A DNA stretch of 64,000 nt from Locusta migratoria (GCA_026315105.1 CM048744.1:972694221-972758220); one strand, 5' to 3'. Positions 33,171 through 44,235 are shown, counted from the stretch's first letter. Notes: generated by a model not told the origin, from the sequence alone. A program made the numbers and translations.

Positions 33171-34129
33171 GTCTTGTGTAGTTCGCGAACGAACTTGTTC
33201 GGAAGAGCGCTCCCACAGGCGAACTACGCGAACTAGTTCGCAGATCCCTCGCCTCTTAGTTCGTCCGCTCCTTTTCCGAAGACTGACGGGGAACAGCGAG
33301 AGCGCGCAGAATCGCGTGATTCCCTTCTGCCAGTTGCCGTCATTTCGAGCTGAGATGCAGCTTACGTGTAGTTTCATAGTTCACTGCCACAAGAAATCTA
33401 TTTTAAAAATAAAGTACTTCGAGTACTCTGTATGCAAAGTAGTTGAATACCATTGTATCACTCATTAAATAAATAACTGATTTACTTGCCGAAGTATTTG
33501 ATGTAAAATTGCCCAAAAATACGGGTAATAGCACACGCTTTGGCAACACTGATTCATTATATAAAAAAAGCTATCATAGAAAAAAAGAGCTCTTTTAGTA
33601 GCGGTAGCAAAAGCCAAAAAGAGCGGACGAACTAGGAGAGGACGAACTAGGAGAAGCGGACGATTATGCGAAACGTATCTCGCTTCATAGTTCGTTGGAT
33701 TCTTTTCCGAAGACCTACGAGCAATAGCGAGAGGGCGCGAAGCAGAATTAAAAAATCACGTGTTTGCCTTCTGCTGATGAGAGCCATTTCGAGGTGAGCG
33801 TCTGCCTGCTAGATTACATAGTTCAGTGCTACAAAATTTCTGTTTTGAGGTATTCTGCACTCTGCAATATCTGAATAAGAAATTTCATAATGCCAAGATA
33901 TAGGGATAACTTTAATCTTAAACGAGAGAAATTATCCACAAACTGTTTCTTTTGATTCGCGTGATATCGTTGGCGGCTCAAGCAGCAAGCGCATTAAGCA
34001 GCTAGGTGAGGGAACATCCCCCTCAAACTAAACACGCAGACCACGCCGCTCAGTCGTCACAGGGAGCGGACGAACTAAAAGAACGAACTAGTTCGCGGCA
34101 AAGCCGCGAACTAAAGTGAGTGCTCCCGA
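33171..34129. mobile_element. TAGTTCG-rich dispersed repeat, copy 1
   Basis: About 960 bp matches 54505-55402 at high identity, from TCTTGTGTAGTTCGC to AAAGTGAGTGCT. The heptamer TAGTTCG or its complement occurs about twelve times, several times as the palindrome CGAACTAGTTCG. Internally, a block around TTTTCCGAAGAC..CAGCGAGAG is repeated (near 33270 and 33705). No coding region is supported. No target duplication was identified, so the ends are provisional. Confidence 0.72.
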
Positions 34130-34380
34130 TCGCGAAATATTATGCGCAAGTCTACTTGATAGTGCCGGCGCCTCCCCCCCCCTACCACCCGGTACGTCGA
34201 TGTTTCTGCGCTCCCCCCCCCCCCCCCCGCTCAGCGTCCGGGAAAGCGTCCCTTTAGATATATTTTAGTTTAAAACATCTGCAAAATATCTTACCTCGGC
34301 TTGTTTGCGCTTGCTTCAACTCGAGCCGAGGCGTCGGACTACCAAACTTCTTTGACTTTCGTTCCAAGCTTAAAGCTGAG
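34130..34380. other. Unassigned stretch with C homopolymers
   Basis: Contains two long C runs (near 34175 and 34213-34229). AAGCTGAG at 34373-34380 is the left target duplication of the minus-strand RTE. Confidence 0.6.
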
Positions 34381-34417
<37 letters not shown>

Positions 34418-37137
34418 GGTCTTCAGTCCGGAGACTGGTTTGATGCAGCTCTCCACAATACCCTATCCTGAGCAAGCCTCTTCATCTCCACATAAGAACG
34501 GCAACCTACATCTGTCTGAATCTGCTTACTGTATCCATCTCTTGGTCTTCCTCTGCGATTTTTACCCCACACACTTCCCTCCAATGCTAAATTCACAATT
34601 CCTTGATGTCTAAGAATGTGTCCTACCAATCTATCCCTTCTTTTAGTCATGGTATGCCAGAAATTTCTTTTCTCCCCAATTCTGCTCAATACCTCCTCAT
34701 TAGTTACGCGATCCACCCACCTAATCTTCAGCATTCTTCTGTAGCACCACATTTCAAAAGCCTCAATCCTCTTCCTGTCCGCACTGTTTATCGTCCATGT
34801 CTCACTCCCATACAAGGCAACACTCCATACAAATGCCTTCAGAAAAGACTTCCTTAGGCTTAAATCGATATTCGATGTTAACAAATTTCTCTTTTTCAAG
34901 AACGATTTTCTACCCATTGCCATTCTGCATTTTATATCCTCTGTACTGCGACAATCATTTGTTATTTTACTGCCCAAATAACAAAACTCATCTACCTCCT
35001 TTATTGCTTCGTTTCTCAATCTAATTCCTTCAGCATCACCTGATTTCCTTACACTGCACTCCCTTACCCTAGTTTTGCTCTTTTTAATGTTCATCTTAAA
35101 TGCACCTTTCAGCACACTGTCCATTCCCTTCAACTGCTCTTCCAGGTCTTTTGCTGACTCTGAGATTATTACAATGTCGTCGGCAAAACGCATAGTTTTT
35201 AATTCTTCACCCTGAACTTTAATTCCTTCTCCAAATTTCTCCTTGCTTTCCTTTATAGCTTGCTCAATGTACAAATTGAATAACAATGGAGAAAGACTAC
35301 AACCCTGTCTTACTCCCTTTCCAACCACTGCATCCCTTTTATGCCCTTCAACTCTGATAACCGCTGTCTGGTTTTTGTACAAGTTATAAATAACCTTACG
35401 TTCCCTATACTTTACTCCTGCTTGCTTCAGAACTTGAAAGAGTTTATTCCAATCAACATTGTCAAAAGCCTTCTCCAAATCTACAAAAGCTAGAAATGTA
35501 GGTTTGCCTTTTCTTAATCTATCTTCTAGGATAAGCCGTAACGTGAGTATTGCCTCCCCTGTTCCTACCTTTCTCCTGAACCCAAACTGATCTTCCCCGA
35601 GGTCGGCTTCTACCAACTTTTCCATCCTTCTGTATATAATTCGTGTTAGTATTTTGCAACCATGACTTATTAGACTGATGGTTCTGTAGTTTTCACATCT
35701 GTCTGCACCTGCTTTCTTTGGAATGGGGATTATAACATTTTTCTTAAAGTCTGAGGGTACTTCTCCTGTCTCATACATCTTACGCACCAGGTGAAACAAT
35801 TTTGTCATGGCTGGTTCTCCCAGAGATTTCAGTAGCTCTGAGGGAATATCATCTACTCCAGGGGCCTTGTTTCGACTTAGGTCTTTCAGGGCTCTGTCAA
35901 ATTCTTCTCTCAATACAGTATCTCCTATTTCATCTACATCCTCCTCCCTTCCTACAATATTGCCTCGGAGTTCATTTCCTTTGTATAGCCCCTCTATATA
36001 CTCTTTCCACCTTTCAGCTTTCCCTTCTTTGCTGAGAACTGGTTTTCCACCAGTGTCCTTGATATTCATAGATCTGTTTTTCTTATCTCCAAATGTTTCT
36101 TTTATTTTCCTGTAGGCTGTATCTATTTTTCCCCTATTTATACATTCTTCTACATCCTTGCATTTGCCTTCTAGCCACTCCTGCTTAGCCATTTTGCACT
36201 TCCTGTCAATCTCATTTCTTAGTCGTCTGTACTCATTTTTATATTTTCTCCTTTCATCGATTAAATTTAGTATCTCCTGTGATATCCAAGGATTTTTTGT
36301 AGGTCTTGCCTTCCTACCTATTTTGTCCTCTACTACCTTCACTATTTCATCTCTCAATTTTACCCATTCCTGTTCTACTGTTTTATTTTCCCCTGTTTCT
36401 GTCAATTGTTGCCTAAAGCTCCCTCTGAAATTCTTAAGAACCTCACGTTCCTTCAGTTTATCCAGGTCCCATCTCCTTATTTTCCTACCTTTTTGTAGTT
36501 TCTTTAGTTTCAGCCTACAGTTCATAACCAACAAGTTATGGTCAGAGTCTATATCTGCCCCTGGGTATGTTTTACAGTTTAAAACCTGGTTCCGGAATCT
36601 ATGTCTTACCATTATAAAATCTATCTGATACCTTCCGGTGTCTCCTGGTCTCTTCCACGTATACAACCTTCTTTTGTGATTCTTCAACCAGGTGTTTGTT
36701 ATAACTAAATTATGTTCTGTGCAAAATTCTACCAGGCGGCTTCCTCTTTCATTCCTTTTGCCCAGACCATATTCACCTGCTATCTTCCCTTCCCTTCCTT
36801 GTCCTACTACCGAATTCCAGTCTCCCATAACAATTAAGTTTTCCTCTCCCTTAATTGTCTGAATAATTTCCTTTAGCTCCTCATATATTTCTTCGATTTC
36901 CTCATCATTGGCAGAGCTAGTTGGCATATAAACCTGTACTACTGTTGTCGGTGTTGGCTTCGTATCTATCTTGACAATGATGATGCGATCACTGTGCTGG
37001 TCATAGTAGTTTACCCGCATTCCTATTTTCTTATTCATTATCAGTCCTACTCCTGTGATACCCCCAACTGATTTTGTATTTATAATCCTGTACTCACCTG
37101 ACCAGAAATCCTGTTCATCCTGCCACCGAACTTCACT
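34381..37137 (-). pseudogene. RTE LINE, minus strand, 5'-truncated with long open frame
   Basis: Reading from 37137 down to 34423, the copy has no stop over about 900 codons. It holds most of the apurinic endonuclease domain (VMGDWNSVVG, then YQIDFIMVRHR, then DIDSDHNLLVM), a reverse transcriptase with VDLEKAFDNVDW and MRFADDIVII, and the family C-terminus NQSPD. The endonuclease N-terminus is lost where homology stops at 37137. The tail is a CAA-type run, seen as (TTG)n at 34381-34417. AAGCTGAG at 34373-34380 and 37138-37145 (TT follows both) is the target duplication. Compared with the full-length copy it lacks nine residues after the RRKYKN motif and has three extra near GQGREGKI. It is young but cannot make a complete protein. 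Confidence 0.92.
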
Positions 37138-37147
37138 AAGCTGAGTT

Positions 37148-38244
37148 ATCTATCTATATCTATAAATGTCAACGTCTGTTCGGTGAACGTTTATTATGTC
37201 CGAACCACAAGACATAAAGAGCTAAGAAATGAAATGAAATCCCTTCTCTAAAAACAAACATTTTTATCAACTTTCAAATAAAAAAATAAAAATGATTTAC
37301 AATAAATAATACATACATTATTCCTTATAGCCTATGTTACAATATCTCAACATGTAATGGTGAGAATAATGTCCAAATTAATTTTAATTTCATTTTAAGG
37401 CATTTTTAAAGAGATGCATTAAAAGAAATTTATTTTTTACTTATTTATTTATTTATTCTTATATTTCCCTATTCGTATGCTTATCCTTACAGAAAAAGAG
37501 CTGAAGACATTGTAGCACACGTAGACCAAAGATAAGGTCTGTGGCATCACGTTTCGCTGTATGTAACCTCCTTGCTATAGAGTCGCAAACGTCATCGCTG
37601 GCTTTCATTCCGATTTTTTAAAAATAATTTGACGACTTTCAAGCACCATATCTTCCACTCCCTTATAGCTATCGTCATGGAACTGTTATGGTGTACAACG
37701 GGAGACTTCGGACAACAATTACACACAGACCATTCGTTTGCGTTCTGTAGTTTTCGCTGCAGAGCGAAGTATTAAAACACACATAAGTAGAATTTTATAT
37801 ACACCGGTAACTTTCCATCCCAATATACTTAACCCTTTTACCATTATCAATCCTCAAGCAACAATGCAACCAATAAAAACTTTTTCAAAGAGTAAATATA
37901 ATTTTCAAAGGAGTAATTACTGTTCCGGATTTCGCGTTATATTCTTCAAAATACGAAATATGTATCATACCGCTATAAAACCGCGCCTAAAACCTTCCTC
38001 AGATGTAAATTAGTAACTGTACAAATATTTAAGTCTCTGCGTCTTGTCGTTCGCACGCGATAAGCGTACACCAGACATTCACATTAATATATATAGATAA
38101 ATAGCTGTCAGATCGCCATAAAACAGTACCTAAAGCCTTCCCCGGGTAGACATTAGTAACTGTACGAATTTTTAGCTCTTTATGTCTTGTGGTTCAGACG
38201 TGATAAACGTACACAGAATTGACATTCACTTTTATAGATATATA
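37148..38244 (-). mobile_element. Helitron remnant with 5' ends at both sides (head-to-head)
   Basis: From 38244 leftward, the minus strand follows the 30651 Helitron, including the two tandem head units and the GCAAACGAATGGTNTGTG region, but no GC hairpin or CTAG end is reached. Instead, at 37148-37230 the plus strand starts a second Helitron head (TCTATCTATATCTATAAATG, then CTGTTCGGTGAACG). The element is thus bounded by two 5' ends in inverted orientation. It lies between two RTE copies. Confidence 0.72.
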
Positions 38245-38254
38245 TTTACTTGTT

Positions 38255-41200
38255 CCACTCCCATGAACCACAGACATTGCCGAGGTGGGGTGGCTTGCGT
38301 GCCTCAACGATACAGATAGCCGTACCGTAGGTGCAACCACAGCGGAGGGGTATCTGTGGAGAGGCCAGACAAACGTGTGGTTCCTGAAGAGGGGCAGCAG
38401 CCTTTTCAGTAGTTACAGGGGCAACAGTCTGGATGATTGACTGAGCTGGCCTTGTAACATCAGCTAAAGTGGCTTTGCCACACAGCTACTGCGAACGGCT
38501 GAAAGCAAGGGGAAACTACAGCCGTTATTTTTCCCGAGGACATGCAGCTCTACTGTATGAACTTATGATGATGGCATCCTCTCGGGTAAAATATTCCGGA
38601 GGTAAAATAGTCCCCCATTCGGATCTCCGGGCGGGGACTACTCAGGAGGATGTGATCATCAGGAAAGACAATACTGGCATTCTACGGGTCGGAGCGTGGA
38701 ATGTTAGATCCCTTAATCGAGTAGGAAAATTAGAAAATTTAAAAAGGGAAATGGATAGGTTGAAGTTAGATATAGTGGGGATTAGTGAAGTTCGGTGGCA
38801 GGATGAACAGGATTTCTGGTCAGGTGAGTACAGGATTATAAATACAAAATCAGTTGGGGGTATCACAGGAGTAGGATTGATAATGAATAAGAAAATAGGA
38901 ATGCGGGTAAACTACTATGAGCAGCACAGCGATCGAATTATCATTGTCAAGATAGATACGAAGCCAACTCCGACAACAGTAGTACAGGTTTATATGCCAA
39001 CTAGCTCTGCCGATGATGAGGAGATCGAAGAAATATATGAGGAGCTAAAGGAAATTATTCAGACAATTAAGGGAGAGGAAAACTTAATTGTTATGGGAGA
39101 CTGGAATTCGGTAGTAGGACAAGGGAAGATAGTGGGTGAATATGGTCTGGGCAAAAGGAATGAAAGAGGAAGCCGCCTGGTAGAATTTTGCACGGAACAT
39201 AATTTAGTTATAACAAACACCTGGTTTAAGAATCACAAAAGAAGGTTGTATACGTGGAAGAGACCAGGAGACACGGGGAGATACCAGATAGATTTTATAA
39301 TGGTAAGACATAGATTTCGGAACCAGGTTTTGAAGTGTAGAACATACCCAGGGGCAGACATAGACTCTGACCATAACTTGTTGATTATGAACTGTAGGCT
39401 GAAACTGAAGAAACTACAGAAAGGTAGGAAAATAAGGAGATGGGACGTAGATAAATTGAAGGAACCCGAAGTTCTTAAGAATTTCAGAGGGAGCTTCAGG
39501 CAACAATTGATAGAAACAGAGGAAAATAAAACAGTTGAGGAGGAATGGGTAAAATTGAGAGATGAAATAGTGAAGGCAGCAGAGGACAAAATAGGTAGGA
39601 AGGCAAGACCTACAAAGAATCCTTGGATATCACAGGAGATACTAAATTTAATCGATAAAAGGAGAAAGTATAAAAATGCAGTAAATGAAACAGGCAAAAT
39701 GGAGTACAGACGACTAAGAAATGAGATTGTCAGGAAGTGCAAAATGGCTAAGCAGGAATGGCTAGAAGGCAAATGCAAGGATGTAGAAGAATGTATAAAT
39801 AGGGGAAAAATAGATACAGCCTACAGGAAAATAAAAGAAACATTTGGCGATAAGAAAAACAGCTCTATGAATATCAAGGACACTGATGGAAAACCAGTTC
39901 TCAGCAAAGAAGGGAAAGCTGAAAGGTGGAAAGAGTATATAGAGAGGCTCTACAAAGGAAATGAACTTCGAGACATTATTGTAGGGAGGGAAGATGATGT
40001 AGATGATGATGAAATAGGAGATACTATACTGAGAGATGAATTTGACAGAGCACTGAAAGATCTAAGTCGAAACAAAGCCCCTGGAGTAGATGATATCCCG
40101 TCAGAGCTACTGAAGTCTCTGGGAGAACCAGCCATGACAAAATTGTTTCACGTTGTGTGTAAGATGTATGAGACAGGTGAAGTACCCTCAGACTTTAAGA
40201 AAAATGTTATAATCCCCATACCAAAGAAAGCAGGTGCAGACAGGTGTGAAAACTACAGAACCATCAGTTTAATAAGTCATGGTTGCAAAATATTAACACG
40301 GATTATATACAGAAGGATGGAAAAGCTGGTAGAAGCCGACCTCGGGGAAGATCAGTTTGGGTTCAGGAGAAATGTAGGAACACGGGAGGCAATACTCACT
40401 TTACGGCTTATCCTCGAAGATAGATTAAGAAAAGGCAAACCAACATTTCTAGCTTTTGTAGATTTGGAGAAGGCTTTTGACAATGTTGATTGGAATAAAC
40501 TCTTTAAAGTTCTGAAGCAAGCAGGAGTAAAATACAGGGAGCGTAAGGTTATTTTCAACTTGTACAAAAACCAGACAGCGGTTGTCAGAGTTGAAGGGCA
40601 TGAAAGGGATGCAGTGGTTGGAAAGGGAGTAAGACAGGGTTGTAGCCTTTCCCCAATGTTGTTCAATTTGTACATTGAGCAAGCTATAAAGGAAAGCAAG
40701 GAGAAATTTGGAGAAGGAATTAAAGTTCAGGGTGAAGAATTAAAAACATTGCGTTTTGCCGACGACATAGTAATTCTGTCAGATACAGCAAAGGACCTGG
40801 AAGAGCAATTGAACGGAATGGACAGTGTGCTGAAAGGTGCATATAAGATGAACATTAACAAGAGCAAAACTAGGGTAATGGAGTGCAGTGTAAGAAAGTC
40901 AGGTGATGCTGAAGGAATTAGATTAGGTAACGAAACAATAATGGAGGTAGAGGAGTTTTGTTACTTGGGCAGTAAAATAACAAATGATGGTCGCAGTACA
41001 GATGATATAAAATACAGAATGGCAATGGGTAGAAAGGCGTTTTTGAAAAAGAGAAATTTGTTAACATCGAATATTGATTTAAGCCTAAGGAAGTCCTTTC
41101 TGAAGGCATTTGTATGGAGTGTTGCCTTGTATGGGAGTGAAACATGGACGATAAGCAGTGTGGACAGAAAGAGGATAGAGGCTTTTGAAATGTGGTGCTA

Positions 41201-41538
41201 CAGAAGAATGCTGAAGATTAGGTGGGTGGATCGCGTAACTAATGAGGAGGTACTGAACCGAATTGGGGAGAAAAGAAATTTCTGGCATACCTTGACTAAA
41301 AGAAGGGATAGATTGGTAGGACACATTCTTAGACATCAAGGAATTGTGAATTTAGCGTTGGAGGGAAGTGTGTGGGGTAAAAATCGCAGAGGGAGACCAA
41401 GAGACGCGTATAGTAAGCAGATTCAAGTGGATGTGGGTTGTCGTTCTTATGGGGAGATGAAAAGGCTTGCTCAGGATAGAGTAGGGTGGAGAGCTGCATC
41501 AAACCAGTCTCTGGACTGAAGACCACAACAACAACAAC
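38255..41538 (+). mobile_element. Full-length RTE-clade LINE with 11-bp target-site duplication
   Basis: The 3284-bp element is flanked by ATTTACTTGTT at 38244-38254 and 41539-41549. It comprises about 210 bp of 5' leader (containing GCCGAGGTGGGGTGGCTTGC), one long open reading frame, and a very short 3' part ending GACCACAACAACAACAAC. The short 3' region with simple-repeat tail and the endonuclease plus reverse transcriptase in a single frame are typical of RTE. It inserted exactly beside the Helitron head at 38244. Confidence 0.93.
38469..41519 (+). CDS. RTE retrotransposon polyprotein: endonuclease and reverse transcriptase, apparently intact
   Basis: The 1016-residue product should nick target DNA and copy the element's RNA at the nick (target-primed reverse transcription). 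The apurinic-type endonuclease spans about residues 72-310, with N78 (GAWNVRSLNR), E107 (ISEVRW), D211 and N213 (MGDWNS), D275 (YQIDFIM) and D301/H302 (DSDHN). A linker with KNPWISQEI follows. The reverse transcriptase holds YRTISLISHGCKILTRII, D665 in VDLEKAFD, GVRQGCSLSPMLFNLY and the catalytic F-A-D765-D766 box. The C-terminal region has ALYGSETWT and KRRDRLVGHILRH. All expected catalytic residues are present and there is no internal stop. The start at 38469 is the first in-frame methionine. A later start (near residue 33) is possible. It is the only copy here able to encode a complete RTE protein. Confidence 0.93.
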   Translation: MALPHSYCERLKARGNYSRYFSRGHAALLYELMMMASSRVKYSGGKIVPHSDLRAGTTQEDVIIRKDNTGILRVGAWNVRSLNRVGKLENLKREMDRLKLDIVGISEVRWQDEQDFWSGEYRIINTKSVGGITGVGLIMNKKIGMRVNYYEQHSDRIIIVKIDTKPTPTTVVQVYMPTSSADDEEIEEIYEELKEIIQTIKGEENLIVMGDWNSVVGQGKIVGEYGLGKRNERGSRLVEFCTEHNLVITNTWFKNHKRRLYTWKRPGDTGRYQIDFIMVRHRFRNQVLKCRTYPGADIDSDHNLLIMNCRLKLKKLQKGRKIRRWDVDKLKEPEVLKNFRGSFRQQLIETEENKTVEEEWVKLRDEIVKAAEDKIGRKARPTKNPWISQEILNLIDKRRKYKNAVNETGKMEYRRLRNEIVRKCKMAKQEWLEGKCKDVEECINRGKIDTAYRKIKETFGDKKNSSMNIKDTDGKPVLSKEGKAERWKEYIERLYKGNELRDIIVGREDDVDDDEIGDTILRDEFDRALKDLSRNKAPGVDDIPSELLKSLGEPAMTKLFHVVCKMYETGEVPSDFKKNVIIPIPKKAGADRCENYRTISLISHGCKILTRIIYRRMEKLVEADLGEDQFGFRRNVGTREAILTLRLILEDRLRKGKPTFLAFVDLEKAFDNVDWNKLFKVLKQAGVKYRERKVIFNLYKNQTAVVRVEGHERDAVVGKGVRQGCSLSPMLFNLYIEQAIKESKEKFGEGIKVQGEELKTLRFADDIVILSDTAKDLEEQLNGMDSVLKGAYKMNINKSKTRVMECSVRKSGDAEGIRLGNETIMEVEEFCYLGSKITNDGRSTDDIKYRMAMGRKAFLKKRNLLTSNIDLSLRKSFLKAFVWSVALYGSETWTISSVDRKRIEAFEMWCYRRMLKIRWVDRVTNEEVLNRIGEKRNFWHTLTKRRDRLVGHILRHQGIVNLALEGSVWGKNRRGRPRDAYSKQIQVDVGCRSYGEMKRLAQDRVGWRAASNQSLD

Positions 41539-41549
41539 ATTTACTTGTT

Positions 41550-42105
41550 TCCCGACTAGCCTTTTCCGAGGGTTTATTGAACCAGTTAACACGTAGCACG
41601 CGCCGCCACAGATGTGCCTAGAGTTAATGAAGAGTGCTTAGGTACGACAAGACAACCACTGCGCTCTCCATATGCTTACTCTGAAGTCTACCTCACTTTA
41701 TAGCCAGCCAGTTGATAAATACATAAATAGAAATTTCTCAATGCGTTTTCCGCATCGTTTTGTGCAACTTGAGACTCAACTTAAAAAGACCTATAAGAGT
41801 AAATCTGATGTAAACATTACACTATGTATTCATTCGCGTATGCTGGCATCTCATTTGTTTTCGTTTCACGTGGAGCGGAAGCCAAGCCGTCTCCAGTACA
41901 GTCACGTATGATAATAAGGATACGTTTTATGTTATGCGTTACACGCTCGTCGAATGAGCGACAAAACGGGACAACAGCTTCACCGACGTATTTACCTTGG
42001 ACAGCACTGACAATCCAGCTGGTGCAAATAAACTGCAGCCACGTGGATTGCAGTTAAAACACAGAAAGCGACGAGCAGAGAGATGCTGTTTCATAGCTCC
42101 GAAAG
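41550..42105. other. Unassigned stretch
   Basis: No gene or recognised repeat apart from the flank of the RTE. Short open frames only. Confidence 0.45.
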
Positions 42106-42443
42106 TTAATTAGGTTTTAAACGGAATGCACTAATATACGACGGAACCCCGGCAATATGTAAGTAGGCGGGTAGCTCGCAAGACTGCTTGTCTGTACCGC
42201 CTGAAATGAAACTAGCGAGGTCCCAATCTGTACTCGTAAGGTTGAAGTCTCCCCCGACTAATATTACATGGCCCCGATACCTACGCAGACTTTCTTTGAA
42301 TGACTCTAAAAATGCTACAGCAGCACTGGGAGACCGGTAAAAACACCCATCTATATCCGACTTTGTATGATCCAGAAATAGCTCTATTTTCTTATAACTG
42401 TTGGCAATTACTTGTAATATTATTGAATCTGATATAGTGTGAC
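42106..42443 (-). pseudogene. LINE endonuclease fragment (CR1-like)
   Basis: The minus strand from 42429 to a stop at 42106-42108 reads through about 107 codons without interruption. Landmarks are CFYRSPSAAVAFLESFKESL, then RRYRGHVILVGGDFNLTSTD followed by W. The GDFN plus W signature is the endonuclease motif of CR1, L2 or Jockey-like LINEs and differs from the RTE GDWN form. The piece has no methionine start and no reverse transcriptase. It is probably from the same broad clade as the CR1-like 3' fragments. Confidence 0.75.
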
Positions 42444-42481
42444 GTCACTGAATTCTGTATCACATTTGCGCAATTTTAGTC

Positions 42482-42483
<2 letters not shown>

Positions 42484-42572
<89 letters not shown>
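42484..42572. repeat. (TC)n-(AC)n microsatellite
   Basis: About 33 TC units pass into about 11 AC units, then a short ACTC run. Confidence 0.96.
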
Positions 42573-42576
<4 letters not shown>

Positions 42577-42648
42577 ACTCACGACCAAGCTGTTACTTGG
42601 CAAGCAGTTCAGCAGGAAACATGACGCGGCAAGGTTAGTCTTGTGGCG

Positions 42649-42650
<2 letters not shown>

Positions 42651-42697
<47 letters not shown>
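42651..42697. repeat. (GT)n microsatellite
   Basis: About 23 GT units, only 80 bp from the preceding compound microsatellite. Confidence 0.96.
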
Positions 42698-42699
<2 letters not shown>

Positions 42700-43246
42700 C
42701 ACGAGAGTGAGTTTGGATTCCTCGGGGCCCTGCGTAACTGAGTACCCGTTAAAATACTCTGCAAATATTAACGTTAAATGAGACAGCGGATAATGCCTTG
42801 TTTCTACGTTGCTTCCTCACGCAGTCTTGAATCCCCTCTTGCCCACGTATCCTTATTGCTGTAGAGATGCAGCGACGCGGAATGAAAAAGACGGTGTTTA
42901 GTGAGCGGCAGAAGTAGAATTTTTTTTCTTTTTTGGGTCTGCTGCAGCATTTGCAGGAATGTTGCTAGCTGGGCGCTGCCGGGTTGTACCAATTAACGGG
43001 GTTTGCCAGCGAACAGCGCAGGCTGCACCTGTAGAACTACGGACTCTCTGCTCGTTAAAAACACACGCACACGTTCACCTTGGAAGCAAAGCGGTATCGA
43101 GGGGGAAAAAAAAGGCGGTACGCTCCATGACACAAACTGTTAAAACCTGCTGCAAATGCATAATCGTTCTTCCTCTGCCTTTAACAGCTACGAACGAGAT
43201 GCTTGTTCTAATAGTCGTGATCACCGTTTAAATTTTTTACCTTCCG
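42700..43246. other. Unassigned stretch
   Basis: No gene or recognised repeat. Confidence 0.45.
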
Positions 43247-44235
43247 GTCTTACAAGGAAAGTACTCGGGCTCGAACAAACACAAATACACCAAAATCGTA
43301 TGAGAGATAATGTAAAAATCCCTTATTGCACTAGTGATACTCCTGCTTCTGCAAAACTTCGCAGTCGTCCGTTAGAGGCCTCTGCGTCTGCCATGCCGCA
43401 TTGCACTTTGACCTGTCGGTTGGCCAGTAGGGACGGTGCAGTGTGCCTCCGAAGTTGCGTTTTGTGACGTTATTTGTGTGGTGAAGTGTCGGACGGGGCG
43501 GCGATTGGTAATCAATCCTGATAATATATTGCGCTTGGTTGAAATTCCGAAAAGCCCTTCTTCGTGAAAATGGTCTTGGTGTTGGAGATGAATCATTCGC
43601 ATGTTTTCTGGAATCTATTATAGTGCAGAAATATGAGCATAGGTTGGAAACACTAAAACAGATACCAGGTAACATGTGAATGATTCATCTTGTACACCAA
43701 TACCATCTTCAAGAAGAAGGTTTCGTCGTAACTTCACCTCAACCAGTCACACTATATTAGCACGATTAATAACCAATCGCCGACCCATCCGACACTTCAC
43801 CACACACATAACGTCACAAAACGCAACTTCGAAGCCACACTGCACCGTCACTACTGGTGTACCGCCAGGTCAAAGTGCAGTGCGGCATGGCACACGCAGA
43901 GGCCTCTAATGGGCGACTGCAGAGCTTTGCAGATGCGGGACTATCGCTGGTGCAATAAGGGACTTTAACATTACCTCGCCGCGGTGGAGTAGCCGAGCGG
44001 TCTAAAGCACCTCGCTGCGGAGCGTGCGGCTGCTCGCCGTGGAGGTTCGAGTCCTCCCTGGGGCATGGGTGTGTGTGTTTGTCCTTAGGTTAGTTTACCT
44101 AGGTTTAAGTAGTTTGTAAGCTACGGACTGATGTCCACGCAGTTTGGTTCGATAAATTTATAAACATTTGAACATTTTTAACATTATCTCTCACACGATT
44201 TTCGTGTTTTTATATTTGTTGGAGCCACTTTCCTT
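43247..44235. mobile_element. Foldback-like palindrome, about 360-bp arms, SINE in one arm
   Basis: The left arm (43247-43605) and right arm (43672-44235 without the SINE) are inverted copies at high but imperfect identity, around a 66-bp centre. Shared landmarks include AACGTCACAAAACGCAACTT, GCAGAGGCCTCTAA and CAATAAGGGA. The right arm is interrupted by a SINE at 43978-44176. Both arms keep an open frame of 76-77 codons (minus 43372-43602 and plus 43676-43909) sharing LITNRRP and HFTT motifs. I do not recognise that peptide. Confidence 0.8.
43978..44176 (+). mobile_element. SINE-1c (third head type) with 14-bp target-site duplication
   Basis: The head has GGAGTAGCCGAGCGGTCTAA and a B-box GGTTCGAGTCC, close to a genuine Leu/Ser-type tRNA. 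The tail resembles SINE-1 (GTTTGTAAGCTACGGACTGA, then ACATTTGAACATTT). TTTAACATTACCTC at 43964-43977 and TTTAACATTATCTC at 44177-44190 differ at one base. The left palindrome arm shows the site without the insertion. Confidence 0.88.

Noticed and set aside
42439..42702. Open frames made of Ser-Leu or Thr-His repeats
   Set aside because: Pure translation of the TC and AC microsatellites.
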